Part shown: positions 44,301-52,527 of the stretch, piece by piece | How positions within the stretch are numbered: position 1 is the stretch's first letter | Layout of the letters: each line of letters begins with the position of its first letter | Source: Ignavibacteriales bacterium | Lineage (GTDB): Bacteria; Bacteroidota; Ignavibacteria; Ignavibacteriales; Ignavibacteriaceae | Direction of reading: 5' to 3' | DNA: 64,000 nucleotides | Assembly (NCBI GenBank): GCA_015709675.1 | Contig: CP054182.1 | Span: forward strand, 2,521,448-2,585,447 | The notes under the pieces: model-generated | Databases searched by the model: none | Told to the model about the DNA's origin: nothing | Seen by the model: the letters and a program-made list of their open reading frames with translations, nothing else | Translations under genes and position numbers: made by a program

Positions 44301-44870
44301 ATCATTCGTGATGCGAATGATAAAAACCGCGGCCGCTGGAACTGGGGAGAGACGATAATTCTTCAGCCGCAGGGCGAAACTGGTCTTCGTACGAGTTACG
44401 AAATCATTATACGTGAACCAGCAGATTCGATTTCTCCGAAGATATTCCCTAAGGCAGGTGATATCTTTACGGTATTTAATAATAAACCGTTTGTAGCGGG
44501 AGACAGATATATTCTTGAGACAAAGAAAGCCTCTTTCAACAGCAGTGCAGCCAAGACCGGTCTTGAGAATGTTATTGTAGTACCAAATCCGTATGTTGGT
44601 TTCTCAACACTGGAAGAACCCGGCAACTCACCGACTGCAAGAGGTGACAGAAAAATCGAGTTCCGTAATCTGCCGCAGCGCGCAACGGTCAGAATATACA
44701 CAATCTCAGGTGAGCTTGTTCAGACCATTGAAAAAGATGACATGACAAATTATGCTGTATGGGATCTTCTCTCCTACGAAGGTCAGAGAACCGCTTATGG
44801 TATTTATATTTATCATGTGGATGCACCTGGTGTTGGTGAAAAAATCGGCCGTCTGGCTTTAATAAAGTAA
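41301..44870 (+). CDS. large T9SS surface protein (1189 aa)
   Basis: Signal peptide (MKIKLIITFILFSVVLSAQ), a long N-terminal domain with several Asp-rich, calcium-binding-type loops (DTDGDGKPD, DNDDDGIIDD, DVNQNGVYDVGE), a fibronectin-like segment (AVAGDKKVTLYWN... FDFQGYKIYRSRDYTF), further beta domains and a C-terminal sorting domain (VVPNPYVGFS... GIYIYHVDAPGVGEKIGRLALIK). The middle and end share layout with the four cassette proteins (VTLWWNDS... YSFEGYRVWQ... YPNPYIAS... GGIYIAHVDMPG), so they appear to be distant homologues. Surface-exposed; function unknown. Confidence 0.85.
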   Translation: MKIKLIITFILFSVVLSAQDQYLNLNKEVKRFSYEDMVRVFGENYQSGKIYKTAGDPREIREVIVRGNAITTVLFNYGSITKPNYLGNRADLVWKNLGYGFEFGPLAAAELLRPNGSGGFDTLRITSDSFVLASQGDYSPDGTLKWGWLPKSGYADPNSNEIARLNAPDTDGDGKPDSWPERWYSPGAGRYIWPAFLGDQATAPDEEVYFVVDDYTNQEFNYYPFPSDSSKRGIGLDMEVRNLQFNNPLAKDIFFLVYQVTNASEKDIDKIFFGMQGDPHVGGPADYADDRAYFIPASGPLADPYVQRARNMVYAWDDDMKGDGGLPAGYFGWKFLESPTSSADGIDNDDDGIIDDTPFNSKGVFIDGVTIPLNTGITDVAKYTAIYGAPRQRWAGDEDGDWDITKDDIGIDGIGPDSPNYPGPDYGEGDGVPSQAFYSDVNQNGVYDVGEPLSDNQLPGYFWAGSEPNFGVRDITESDQIGLSSFTAEAYGATFPRDDAKMWEWLSKGTIDPNQELLNEPGDNIFNFGTGPLGLHRGETQRFSMAILFGNNLNDLVLNAETSTRVLESDYRFAKPPEKPVVKAVAGDKKVTLYWNTESENSFDPFLRAFDFQGYKIYRSRDYTFSDVLTITDGNGVPFLGQPLFNSNTGKNAQFDLKDSLSGFHPVEYAGRGVKYYLGDNTGLVHEYVDSTVQNGVRYFYAVVAYDGGSILFTIPPTETQAVIDRDPITGKFKFDVNTVEVTPNGLSAGIIGAEVGIGGLLTPLSGTVSTGQVSAKVLEDLQVQDKLFYLQFDDAVTYTLLDSTGTSESFRSKDTIFVNLSNTRIQAESFILKDAAGNTIASSKYILNPEEGKIRSAAFGDLPFNQTFTATYRYYPVYRSKNIKGEDGNHTFNGVRVYVKNDSLNLNLSKTKFSNSDINLRASVTHLPVTVGNPTLRSKYRADWEIRWNNLDTVMTVTGSDTTYKWVNVGDSARSATGALRVLAPFTIWNVTDNLPATYIIRDANDKNRGRWNWGETIILQPQGETGLRTSYEIIIREPADSISPKIFPKAGDIFTVFNNKPFVAGDRYILETKKASFNSSAAKTGLENVIVVPNPYVGFSTLEEPGNSPTARGDRKIEFRNLPQRATVRIYTISGELVQTIEKDDMTNYAVWDLLSYEGQRTAYGIYIYHVDAPGVGEKIGRLALIK

Positions 44871-44896
44871 CCGGGTAAGACAGGAGAAAATCAGAT

Positions 44897-45928
44897 ATGA
44901 AAAAGTATATTGTAAATGTTTTAGTATTACTCGCGCTTTTAAGTTCTGCTGCAGAAGCACAACTGCTCAGAAGTACGGCTAAAGTAGGAACCACAGCCGC
45001 TAACTTTCTTAAGATAGGTGCCGGTGCAAGAGCGCTTTCCATGGGAGGCGCTTATGCAGGAGTAAGTGATGATATATATTCTGCTTACTGGAATCCTGCC
45101 GGTATTGTTAATATGCCGGGAAGCGGCGGAGTTACCTTTAATCATGCAGACTGGCTTGCTGATATCAGTTATGATTATGCCGCGGCTGCACTGCATCTTG
45201 GTGACCTTGGTTCCATGTTCTTCACCTTAACATCACTTGGAGTTCCTGAGGAGCAGGTAAGAACTGTGGCTTATCCGGAAGGAGACGGCCGTTACTGGGA
45301 TGCTTCCATGATGTCACTTGGCATAGGATATGCCCGCAAACTTACTGACAAGTTCTCAATCGGATTCCACTTTAAGTATATTCATGAATCAATCTGGAAT
45401 ACCAAATCATCCGGTGTTGCGGTGGATATAGGTACTTATTATGTTACTCCGTTTAATGATATGATCATTGGCGCCAGTATTTCAAATTTTGGCACAAAGA
45501 TGCAGCTTGACGGACGTGATATTCTGTTTAATTACGATCCGGATGGTGATCCTTCAACCGGACCGGGTAATGTTCTCTCAAAGACAGATATGGGTACATT
45601 TGATCTGCCGCTGACTTTCAGACTCGGACTGGCTATGGTTGTATACCGTGACAGATATTTCAAGGTTACTGCCGCGCTGGATGCAACCCATCCAAACGAT
45701 AATACTGAATATCTTAATTCCGGTCTTGAAGTTGGATATGATAACATGTTTTTCGTCAGAGGAGGTTACAAATCAATTTTCCTCAGGGATTCCGAACAGG
45801 AACTCACCTTTGGCGGAGGTGTCAGATATCCGGTAAGTGATCAGCTTTCACTTGAGCTGAATTACGGTTTCGCTGATTACGGACGTCTGAAAAATGTGCA
45901 GTATTTAGATCTCAGTCTCCAGTTCTGA
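44897..45928 (+). CDS. PorV-like T9SS outer-membrane beta-barrel protein
   Basis: A 343-aa barrel with a signal peptide (ends AEA) and the PorV/UPF0164 signature FLKIGAGARALSMGGAYAGVSDDIYSAYWNPAG (residues about 38-70). It ends in a typical outer-membrane strand (YLDLSLQF). AGGAG lies before the ATG. Last gene of the TonB-T9SS-PorV operon. In P. gingivalis and Flavobacterium PorV carries cargo from the SprA translocon to the attachment complex; whether this is the general PorV or a dedicated paralogue for the 1189-aa protein cannot be told here. Confidence 0.83.
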   Translation: MKKYIVNVLVLLALLSSAAEAQLLRSTAKVGTTAANFLKIGAGARALSMGGAYAGVSDDIYSAYWNPAGIVNMPGSGGVTFNHADWLADISYDYAAAALHLGDLGSMFFTLTSLGVPEEQVRTVAYPEGDGRYWDASMMSLGIGYARKLTDKFSIGFHFKYIHESIWNTKSSGVAVDIGTYYVTPFNDMIIGASISNFGTKMQLDGRDILFNYDPDGDPSTGPGNVLSKTDMGTFDLPLTFRLGLAMVVYRDRYFKVTAALDATHPNDNTEYLNSGLEVGYDNMFFVRGGYKSIFLRDSEQELTFGGGVRYPVSDQLSLELNYGFADYGRLKNVQYLDLSLQF

Positions 45929-45959
45929 CAAAGAATTGTGGCTGTGATGTTATTGCTGA

Positions 45960-46709
45960 ATGAATAATATCCCTCCTAAAAAAAATACATCTGTTTCCCA
46001 AATTCAGAAGAGAATCCTTAAAACGGATTCTCTTCTGATTGATTTTTATGGAATTCCAGAACAAAATAAAAAACCTCAGCCGGCCCTTGATGTGCTTATC
46101 GGTACGGTTCTCTCCCAGAATACCAATGATAAGAATTCTTATAAAGCATTCATTAATCTTAAAGAAAAATATCAGACCTGGCGCGAGGTAAAAGAACTGC
46201 CTTTAAAAAAACTTGAAAAAGAGATTAAGATTGCAGGGCTTGCTCAACAGAAAGCAAAAGCGATAAAGAGCATTCTTGAATTTGCTGACAAAAGGGGAGA
46301 ATACTCCATGGAGTTTGTAAAGGAGATGGATCAGAGAGAGGCAATTGAATTGCTGACTTCTTTTGACGGTGTTGGTGTTAAGACTGCTTCATGTGTACTC
46401 CTTTTTTCTCTCAAGCGTAATGTCTGTCCTGTTGATACACATGTTAACAGAACACTGAACAGAATCGGGATTGCAGAATCATCTAATCCTGAGAAAACAT
46501 TCTGGTATTTATATGATATACTGCCTGAGGGTATTGCTCACAGGTTTCACACAAATCTGATCCGGCTCGGGCGGGAATTCTGCATTCCGACGAATCCTTC
46601 ATGTATGATATGTCCCGTTAAAAAAGTTTGCAAGTACGAAGGCAAAAATCCGGCAAAAGATGTAAAGCGCCGGTTTAACGATTTTCTTTTATTAGATAAT
46701 CTGCATTAG
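45960..46709 (+). CDS. endonuclease III-type DNA glycosylase
   Basis: A 249-aa protein with the HhH-GPD fold: helix-hairpin-helix LTSFDGVGVKTASCVLL containing the catalytic-type Lys, then VDTHVNRTLNRIG with the catalytic Asp, and a [4Fe-4S] loop C-x6-C-x2-C-x5-C (CIPTNPSCMICPVKKVC). It removes damaged bases and nicks the abasic site in base-excision repair. It is about 35 residues longer than E. coli Nth, mainly at the N-terminus, and diverges around the QNTNDKN segment (Nth has Q-x-TD), so it may be a sub-family with different base preference. Confidence 0.87.
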   Translation: MNNIPPKKNTSVSQIQKRILKTDSLLIDFYGIPEQNKKPQPALDVLIGTVLSQNTNDKNSYKAFINLKEKYQTWREVKELPLKKLEKEIKIAGLAQQKAKAIKSILEFADKRGEYSMEFVKEMDQREAIELLTSFDGVGVKTASCVLLFSLKRNVCPVDTHVNRTLNRIGIAESSNPEKTFWYLYDILPEGIAHRFHTNLIRLGREFCIPTNPSCMICPVKKVCKYEGKNPAKDVKRRFNDFLLLDNLH

Positions 46710-46719
46710 GCAAGCGGCC

Positions 46720-47577
46720 GTGTGGTTAGTTTATGCTCTACTGAATCCGGTTGTGGATGCCTCAAGGAATGTATTCAGCAAGCGTGCATCCAGAACTATT
46801 GATCCTCTGCTTGTTACCTGGTTCAACAATCTTATTCCTGCTATTGTTTTTTCACCCGTAATTTTCTTTATTGAGATAAATTTTAACCGTGATTTTGTAA
46901 CTGCTATTATCATTTCCGGTCTGAGCAATATCGCCACAGCGACGCTCTATCACAGGGCTATTTCAAAGGGAGATATCTCGGAAGTAGTACCGATGCTGAG
47001 TTTTACTCCACTTTTTTTACTGCTCAGCTCACCATTTCTTGTAAATGAAATACCTGATGCTGCAGGGCTGACCGGAATTCTCCTGATTACTGCCGGATCG
47101 TATATCCTGAATCTGAAGGATTACAAAAAGAATTTCCTTGCTCCTTTCCGGTCACTTTATAACAATAAGGGTACGCGATATATGCTTATTGTGGCTGTAA
47201 TATGGAGCATCTCAGCTAATTTTGATAAGAGAGGTATTCAGTCTTCCTCAGTCTGGCAGTATGTGTTTTTTATCAATTTATTTGTTGTAACTGGTACAAC
47301 CTTAATCCTTCTTATTAAGCGGAAATTACAATTTTCAGAAATCAATAAAGAGAGATACAATCTTTTTATGGTAGGTATTCTTACGGCTTTGGGATTTTTT
47401 TTCCATATGCATGCACTATCACTGGCCCTGGTTGCATATGTCATCGCGTTAAAAAGAACTGCCGGTTTGATTTCAGTTTTTCTCGGACATTTTTTTCTTG
47501 ATGAACCTCATTTAAGAAAGCGGTTTGCCGGCGCCTTTATCATGTTTATCGGAGTTGTGATACTTGTTTTATTCTGA
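46720..47577 (+). CDS. EamA/DMT-superfamily transporter
   Basis: A 285-aa membrane protein with about ten helices in two homologous halves, as in EamA permeases. GTG start at 46720 (MWLVYALLNPVVDASRNVFSK). Typical EamA features: YHRAISKGDISEVVPMLSFTPLFLLL near residue 70-95 and the second-half AYVIALKRTAGLISVFLGHFFLDE. Substrate unknown. It overlaps the next gene by 14 nt. Confidence 0.85.
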   Translation: MWLVYALLNPVVDASRNVFSKRASRTIDPLLVTWFNNLIPAIVFSPVIFFIEINFNRDFVTAIIISGLSNIATATLYHRAISKGDISEVVPMLSFTPLFLLLSSPFLVNEIPDAAGLTGILLITAGSYILNLKDYKKNFLAPFRSLYNNKGTRYMLIVAVIWSISANFDKRGIQSSSVWQYVFFINLFVVTGTTLILLIKRKLQFSEINKERYNLFMVGILTALGFFFHMHALSLALVAYVIALKRTAGLISVFLGHFFLDEPHLRKRFAGAFIMFIGVVILVLF

Positions 47578-48373
47578 AATTGTAAAAGATATCAGACGGT
47601 TTTTCTCAGCTGCTGGAGGATTGGACAGAAAACCCGTTATTGTTTTTCTCGCTGTCGCCGTTTTACAGACGGTATCCTGGTACTATACTTCCCGCAGTTT
47701 CTTCATAAGAAACCTTCGGGAGCATTTTATACACTCAGAGGCTGATTTACTATCACTTCTTGAGTATTTATACTGGTTCATCGGTGACTTTTTTACAAAT
47801 TTCGTAGTTCCTGTCCTTATCATCAGGTTTCTTTTCCAGGAAAAAGCTAAAGACTTTGGAATTACGACAGGTGATATCAAAAGCGGATTAGGATATACCG
47901 GAGTTTCTCTCCTGATAATGCTTCCGCTGGTCTGGTATGCCTCTTCAAGGCCTGAGTTTCTTTTGGTCTATCCGCATCTTCTCCCGGCAAGGGATTCCTG
48001 GGAGTTGTTTTTGTGGTATGAAACAGGCATGCTCCTTTATATGATATCCTGGGAGTTTATCTGGCGGGGATTTATGCTTTTTGGGCTCTATCCCAAATTC
48101 GGGTATTACGCTGTTCTGATTCAGATGATTCCATTTCTGATTCTGCACAATGGCAAACCTGCTCTTGAGACGTTTTCTGCCATTGCGGGGGGAATTGCTC
48201 TGGGAGCAATAGCACTCAGGACCGGTTCTTTTATCTATGGGGTAATTATTCATTTTGCCATCATGTTCGCGATAGATATTTTGGCGGTTTTAAGGTATAA
48301 AACGGGGGATTATGGATTAACCCCTGCATCTTTTGTAAATTTGATTCTTGAGTTATTTAAAGGTTTGAAATGA
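47564..48373 (+). CDS. CPBP/Abi-type intramembrane protease homologue
   Basis: A 269-aa multi-helix membrane protein starting at a TTG (47564) with GGAG 9 nt upstream. The CPBP region runs from about residue 155: WEFIWRGF (the family motif is EExxxRG, so the first Glu is Trp here), then FLILHNGK with the conserved His, then VIIHFAIMFAID. The loss of one catalytic Glu leaves peptidase activity doubtful. CPBP members process prenylated proteins or act in bacteriocin immunity; none of that is shown here. Overlaps pdxJ by 4 nt. Confidence 0.75.
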   Translation: MFYSEIVKDIRRFFSAAGGLDRKPVIVFLAVAVLQTVSWYYTSRSFFIRNLREHFIHSEADLLSLLEYLYWFIGDFFTNFVVPVLIIRFLFQEKAKDFGITTGDIKSGLGYTGVSLLIMLPLVWYASSRPEFLLVYPHLLPARDSWELFLWYETGMLLYMISWEFIWRGFMLFGLYPKFGYYAVLIQMIPFLILHNGKPALETFSAIAGGIALGAIALRTGSFIYGVIIHFAIMFAIDILAVLRYKTGDYGLTPASFVNLILELFKGLK

Positions 48374-49089
48374 GATTTTGTATAAATGTTGATCATGTAG
48401 CCACCTTACGAAATGCCAGAAATGAGCGTGAGCCGGACCCGGTTACCTACGCGCTGATGGCCGAACTGGCAGGTGTTGACGGAATTGTAGTACACCTTCG
48501 GGAAGACCGCCGGCATATCAATGAACGGGATCTGGCTATTTTGAAAAGAACAATCAAAACAAAACTTGATCTGGAAATGGCAGCTACGGAGGAAATTATC
48601 CGGATTGCCTGTGAAATTAAACCGCAGCTTGCAACCATCGTCCCGGAAAAACGGCTGGAGTTAACAACAGAAGGGGGTATTTCTGTGGTTGATAATATCC
48701 AGCTGCTGAGTGATGCTATAAAAGAGCTTCACAAATATGAAATACCAGTATCGCTTTTTATTGAACCGGATATTAATCAGATAGACGCTAGCGCTGAGCT
48801 CGAGGCGGATTTTATCGAGATTCATACCGGAAACTTTGCGAACGCAAAAAAGGAAGAGGAGCAGTTTGACGAACTGGATAAAATACGGGTCGGGGCTAAG
48901 CATGCAAAAAAACTTGGTCTTGGCGTTAATGCCGGGCATGGTTTAGACTATAATAATATCAGAATTTTCCGGGAGCTGAAGGATATTGATGAGGTAAGTA
49001 TTGGACATGCGGTTATTGCCCGCAGTATGTATGTTGGTGTTAAGCAGGCAGTTGAAGAAATGACCGGACTTATTAAAGGTCTGCGCTGA
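48370..49089 (+). CDS. pdxJ: pyridoxine 5'-phosphate synthase
   Basis: 239 aa, the usual length for PdxJ. It starts INVDHVATLRNAR and continues with VVHLREDRRHI, LEMAAT, LVPE-type TIVPEKR, FIEIHTGNFA and VNAGHGLDY, all characteristic of PdxJ. It condenses 1-deoxyxylulose-5-phosphate with 3-amino-2-oxopropyl phosphate to pyridoxine phosphate in the DXP-dependent vitamin B6 route. Cytoplasmic TIM barrel, octameric in E. coli. ATG overlaps the upstream stop (ATGA). Confidence 0.97.
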   Translation: MRFCINVDHVATLRNARNEREPDPVTYALMAELAGVDGIVVHLREDRRHINERDLAILKRTIKTKLDLEMAATEEIIRIACEIKPQLATIVPEKRLELTTEGGISVVDNIQLLSDAIKELHKYEIPVSLFIEPDINQIDASAELEADFIEIHTGNFANAKKEEEQFDELDKIRVGAKHAKKLGLGVNAGHGLDYNNIRIFRELKDIDEVSIGHAVIARSMYVGVKQAVEEMTGLIKGLR

Positions 49090-49165
49090 TAAAACTGCTA
49101 CTGAAATTTGACCTTAACTTTAAGGCAGAACGGCTGTCTAACACAAAATAAATAAAGAATATCAG

Positions 49166-50731
49166 ATGAAAAAGAATATTTTATGGGTTGACGACGAGAT
49201 TGAACTCCTCAGATCTCATATCATCCTGCTCACCGAAAAGGGTTTTAATGTATCAACCGTTACCAACGGAATTGATGCGATCGCCTCGATTAAAAGTTCG
49301 AAACCGGATTTAATGTTTCTTGATGAAATGATGCCGGGCATGGGGGGATTAGAAGTGCTGAGCAGGGTAAAAGAGGACTTCCCTGATATACCGGTGGTTA
49401 TGGTCACCAAAAATGAGGAGGAGGGCATTATGAATGAGGCAATCGGATCTAAAATTGCCGATTATCTGACAAAGCCGGTTAACCCGAGCCAGGTATTCCT
49501 CGTCTGTAAAAAAATCCTTGATTCCAAGAAAATTGAAAGTGAATACGTTCAGAAGGACTATCTTCAGGATTTTAATCAGATCAATATGCTCCTTACTGAA
49601 CGGCTTAATCATGAGGACTGGATTGATATATATACCAAACTCACGAACTGGGAAATTGAACTGGATAAATTTTCCGAAATCGGGCTGCATCAGTCACTTG
49701 CCGAACAGAAGAAAGAATGTAATAAAGAGTTTTCCAGGTTCATTGAAAAGAATTTCACGAAGTGGGTGAACACACTTTCAGTTTCTGATCGTCCGTTACT
49801 TACACCGGATATTATACCTGAATACGTGCTGAAACATGTTAAAGAAAGCCAGGCACCGGTATTTCTCTTTGTAATTGACTGTCTCCGCCTTGATCAGTGG
49901 CTTATCATGGAAAAACATCTTAGCCAGTACTTTGATATAAAGAAGGATTATTATTATTCTATTCTGCCCACCGCTACCTCGTATGCGCGAAACTCCCTTT
50001 TTGCGGGGCTTTTTCCTTCAGAAATAGAGAAATATTATCCTGATCTCTGGAAGGGGAGTGATGAGGATGAAAAGAGCATGAATAAATTTGAAAAGGATTT
50101 TCTGCAGTTATTACTTGACAGAAAGCGAATCAAACTCCGCAGTGATCTTAAATATATAAAGATTATTGATCCTGAAGTAGGCAGGAATTTTGAGCAGAAC
50201 ATACTTTCGTACAAGAACAGTCACTTTACCGCAATCGTGGTTAATTTCCTTGACATGATGGTCCACGGCCGTTCAGATTCCGAACTGCTAAAGGAAATTG
50301 CTCCGGATGAACCGGCGTACAGATCTTTGACTGAATCCTGGTTTATACATTCATCACTTTTTGCCACATTTAAGGCTATTTCCAGAATTAAAGGAGCTAA
50401 GATTGTGATTACTACTGATCATGGAAGTATCAGAGTGCAGCGCGGAGCCAAGGTTCTCGGTGATAAAGAGACTTCTACTAATCTCCGCTTTAAATACGGC
50501 AGAAATCTGAAAGTTGATGAAAAAAATTCCATCTTCATCAAAGACCCGGCCGAGTATAAACTGCCGCGGAGAGGGGTTACGATTAATTATATCATCGCCA
50601 AAGAAGATTATTATTTTGTTTATCCTACTGATTACCACCGTTATCTGAGTTATTATAAAGATACATTTCAGCACGGCGGTATTTCCATGGAAGAGATGCT
50701 TCTCCCGGTAATTTCAATGGATGCAAAGTAA
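49166..50731 (+). CDS. porX: PorX: T9SS response regulator with PglZ/alkaline phosphatase-like effector
   Basis: A 521-aa fusion. Residues 1-120 form a CheY-type receiver with acidic pair Asp9-Asp10, phospho-acceptor Asp53 (LMFLDEMMPG) and Lys near 102 (LTKPV). A helical linker leads to a PglZ/alkaline-phosphatase-superfamily domain with metal motifs FVIDCLRLDQW, PTATSYARNSLFAG, TTDHGS and FQHGG. This architecture defines PorX, which in P. gingivalis and Flavobacterium controls T9SS genes and acts as a zinc-dependent phosphodiesterase. The partner kinase PorY is not adjacent. The stop overlaps the tsaE ATG, so it is cotranscribed with housekeeping genes. Confidence 0.93.
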   Translation: MKKNILWVDDEIELLRSHIILLTEKGFNVSTVTNGIDAIASIKSSKPDLMFLDEMMPGMGGLEVLSRVKEDFPDIPVVMVTKNEEEGIMNEAIGSKIADYLTKPVNPSQVFLVCKKILDSKKIESEYVQKDYLQDFNQINMLLTERLNHEDWIDIYTKLTNWEIELDKFSEIGLHQSLAEQKKECNKEFSRFIEKNFTKWVNTLSVSDRPLLTPDIIPEYVLKHVKESQAPVFLFVIDCLRLDQWLIMEKHLSQYFDIKKDYYYSILPTATSYARNSLFAGLFPSEIEKYYPDLWKGSDEDEKSMNKFEKDFLQLLLDRKRIKLRSDLKYIKIIDPEVGRNFEQNILSYKNSHFTAIVVNFLDMMVHGRSDSELLKEIAPDEPAYRSLTESWFIHSSLFATFKAISRIKGAKIVITTDHGSIRVQRGAKVLGDKETSTNLRFKYGRNLKVDEKNSIFIKDPAEYKLPRRGVTINYIIAKEDYYFVYPTDYHRYLSYYKDTFQHGGISMEEMLLPVISMDAK

Positions 50732-51156
50732 TGTACTCAGCAAGAGAAATTGAGATTCATTCATTTGAGTTACTCAGAAAGTTTGCGGATGAGTTCAGAC
50801 AGAAACTCAGGCCGGGCGCACTCATTTTTCTAAACGGTCCGCTTGGTTCCGGGAAAACCACTTTTGTGAGAAATCTGGTTGCCGGATTTGGTATTAATGA
50901 AACTGCGTCTCCATCATTTACTCTGATTAATGAATATAAGGGAGGCGGTTTACGGTTCGCTCATGCAGATTTTTATCGCCTGAAATCAGCTTCTGAACTG
51001 TTTGAAATTGGTTTTCATGAGTACCTTGAGAGCGAGGATATTTTGATAATCGAATGGGCTGAATTGTATAAGGACTCTCTTCCGGAACCGGACTTCATCC
51101 TTCAGTTTTCCAATGAGAGTGATGCCACAAGAAAGGTGACTCTGTATGAACACTAA
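50731..51156 (+). CDS. tsaE: tRNA t6A biosynthesis ATPase TsaE
   Basis: A 141-aa P-loop protein: GPLGSGKTT (residues 36-44), then SPSFTLINEY, HADFYRL and IIEWAE, the TsaE signatures. With TsaB and TsaD it makes threonylcarbamoyl-adenosine at position 37 of ANN-decoding tRNAs. Start overlaps the porX stop; the next gene, tsaB, overlaps its end by 11 nt. Normal family length. Confidence 0.96.
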   Translation: MYSAREIEIHSFELLRKFADEFRQKLRPGALIFLNGPLGSGKTTFVRNLVAGFGINETASPSFTLINEYKGGGLRFAHADFYRLKSASELFEIGFHEYLESEDILIIEWAELYKDSLPEPDFILQFSNESDATRKVTLYEH

Positions 51157-51805
51157 AAAGCCGGTACTTGCCATTGAGACCTCCGCAAAACTTTGCGGGG
51201 TATCGGTTTATTTCGACAGCCAGAGGTATTTTACCATGCACCGGCTTGAGGAAAGAAGCCATGCCAGAAAACTTGCCGGAATGATTCAGTATGCTCTGGA
51301 AAGCCAGTTGATAACTTCTTCTGACCTTGCATTTGTGGCAGTATCCGGAGGCCCCGGCTCGTTCACCGGGCTGAGAATCGGGTTTTCTGTGGCAAAAGGA
51401 CTTTGCTTAGGAGCTGGAATTCCGCTTAAGAGAGTTAATACCATAGAAGCGATAGCCTTTGAATCTCTTGATTTTATAGAAAATGAAGAGACTTTTACCG
51501 TTGCTCTGAAAGTAAACAGGAATGAGGTTTTTTTTAGAAGGTTTCAAAAAAAGGGGGATTTTTATAAATTTGCAGGTGATTTGCTCACAATTGAGAACAG
51601 CCGGGTTACCGATTTAACTCAGAAAGGTGAGTTAATTATATGTAACTTTGAACTTGAAGAGCGAAGGTTTTTACGGCGGGAGTACCCGTCTCCTCAGAAA
51701 ATTGCTGAACTGGCTCTGTTATCAGATGTAGAGGCTGAGGAAGAAATTGATTTTTTAGAACCGGAATATGTTAAAGATTTTCAGATTGTAAGGAAGGATA
51801 AATGA
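51146..51805 (+). CDS. tsaB: tRNA t6A biosynthesis protein TsaB
   Basis: A 219-aa ASKHA-fold protein with AIETSAKLCGVSVY at the start, then VSGGPGSFTGLRIGFSVAKGL near residue 70, both diagnostic of TsaB. It is the scaffold partner of TsaD and TsaE. ATG at 51146 lies in the tsaE tail with AAGGTG just upstream. It overlaps the following gene by 4 nt. Confidence 0.95.
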   Translation: MNTKKPVLAIETSAKLCGVSVYFDSQRYFTMHRLEERSHARKLAGMIQYALESQLITSSDLAFVAVSGGPGSFTGLRIGFSVAKGLCLGAGIPLKRVNTIEAIAFESLDFIENEETFTVALKVNRNEVFFRRFQKKGDFYKFAGDLLTIENSRVTDLTQKGELIICNFELEERRFLRREYPSPQKIAELALLSDVEAEEEIDFLEPEYVKDFQIVRKDK

Positions 51806-52527
51806 AAAGAATATTCATTTTTGTCTTATTAATGCCGCTCATGATGTTTGCTCAGCTGAGAGGCCCGAAAATTAAAACGAATGCAGATATTCATGATTTC
51901 GGAGAGGTTGAACAGGGAGCAGCCGTTAAATATAATTATATGATTTCAAATGACGGTGACGATACCCTCAAAATAGCAGGCGTTCTGACTTCTTGCGGAT
52001 GTACCGTTGCGGAATTAAGTAAAAAATTCCTTTTACCGGGAGAGACCATTCCGCTCGCAGTAGATTTTAATACAAAAGACAGGGTGGGTCCTCAGTTAAA
52101 ATATATAACGATTACATCAAACGATAAGGATAAACCGGTTCTAAAACTGACCATAACCGGGAAGATTAAAGAATCAAAAACAGTCGTTAAAAACTCCGAC
52201 GGCCCGAAAATTCAGTTCACCAGAGATCAGCATGATTTTGGTATTGTTCAGGAAGGCAAAGTTGTGGACTTCACTTTTGAATATACCAATTCAGGGAAAA
52301 AAGACCTGGAAATAAAGGATGTTAAGACTTCCTGCGGCTGTACGGCAGCAGTAGTTAGCGGCAAAAAACTAAAGCCGGGTGAAAAAGGAACATTAAAAGT
52401 TGAACTGGATACTTCAAACCGTATGGGACGTATGAGCAGGGTAATAACCGTTTCAAGTAATGATCCCGATCAAAGTCAGAAAATTCTGACCATATATGCG
52501 GAAGTAGTCAGGAAAGATAACAAATAA
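51802..52527 (+). CDS. secreted double-DUF1573 protein
   Basis: A 241-aa protein with a signal peptide (ends MMFAQ) and two DUF1573 Ig-like domains, each with the family hallmark HDFG(E/I)V and SCGCT(V/A)A (near residues 70 and 176). DUF1573 proteins are exported and common in Bacteroidota; function not established. Each SCGC could bind metal or form a disulfide. It overlaps tsaB by 4 nt and accD by 1 nt, so is part of the operon. Confidence 0.87.
   Translation: MKRIFIFVLLMPLMMFAQLRGPKIKTNADIHDFGEVEQGAAVKYNYMISNDGDDTLKIAGVLTSCGCTVAELSKKFLLPGETIPLAVDFNTKDRVGPQLKYITITSNDKDKPVLKLTITGKIKESKTVVKNSDGPKIQFTRDQHDFGIVQEGKVVDFTFEYTNSGKKDLEIKDVKTSCGCTAAVVSGKKLKPGEKGTLKVELDTSNRMGRMSRVITVSSNDPDQSQKILTIYAEVVRKDNK

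Noticed and set aside
49166-50731. PglZ domain as part of a BREX phage-defence system
   Set aside because: The domain is fused to a CheY-type receiver and has PorX length and motifs. No other BREX genes (brxA/B/C, pglX) are near.
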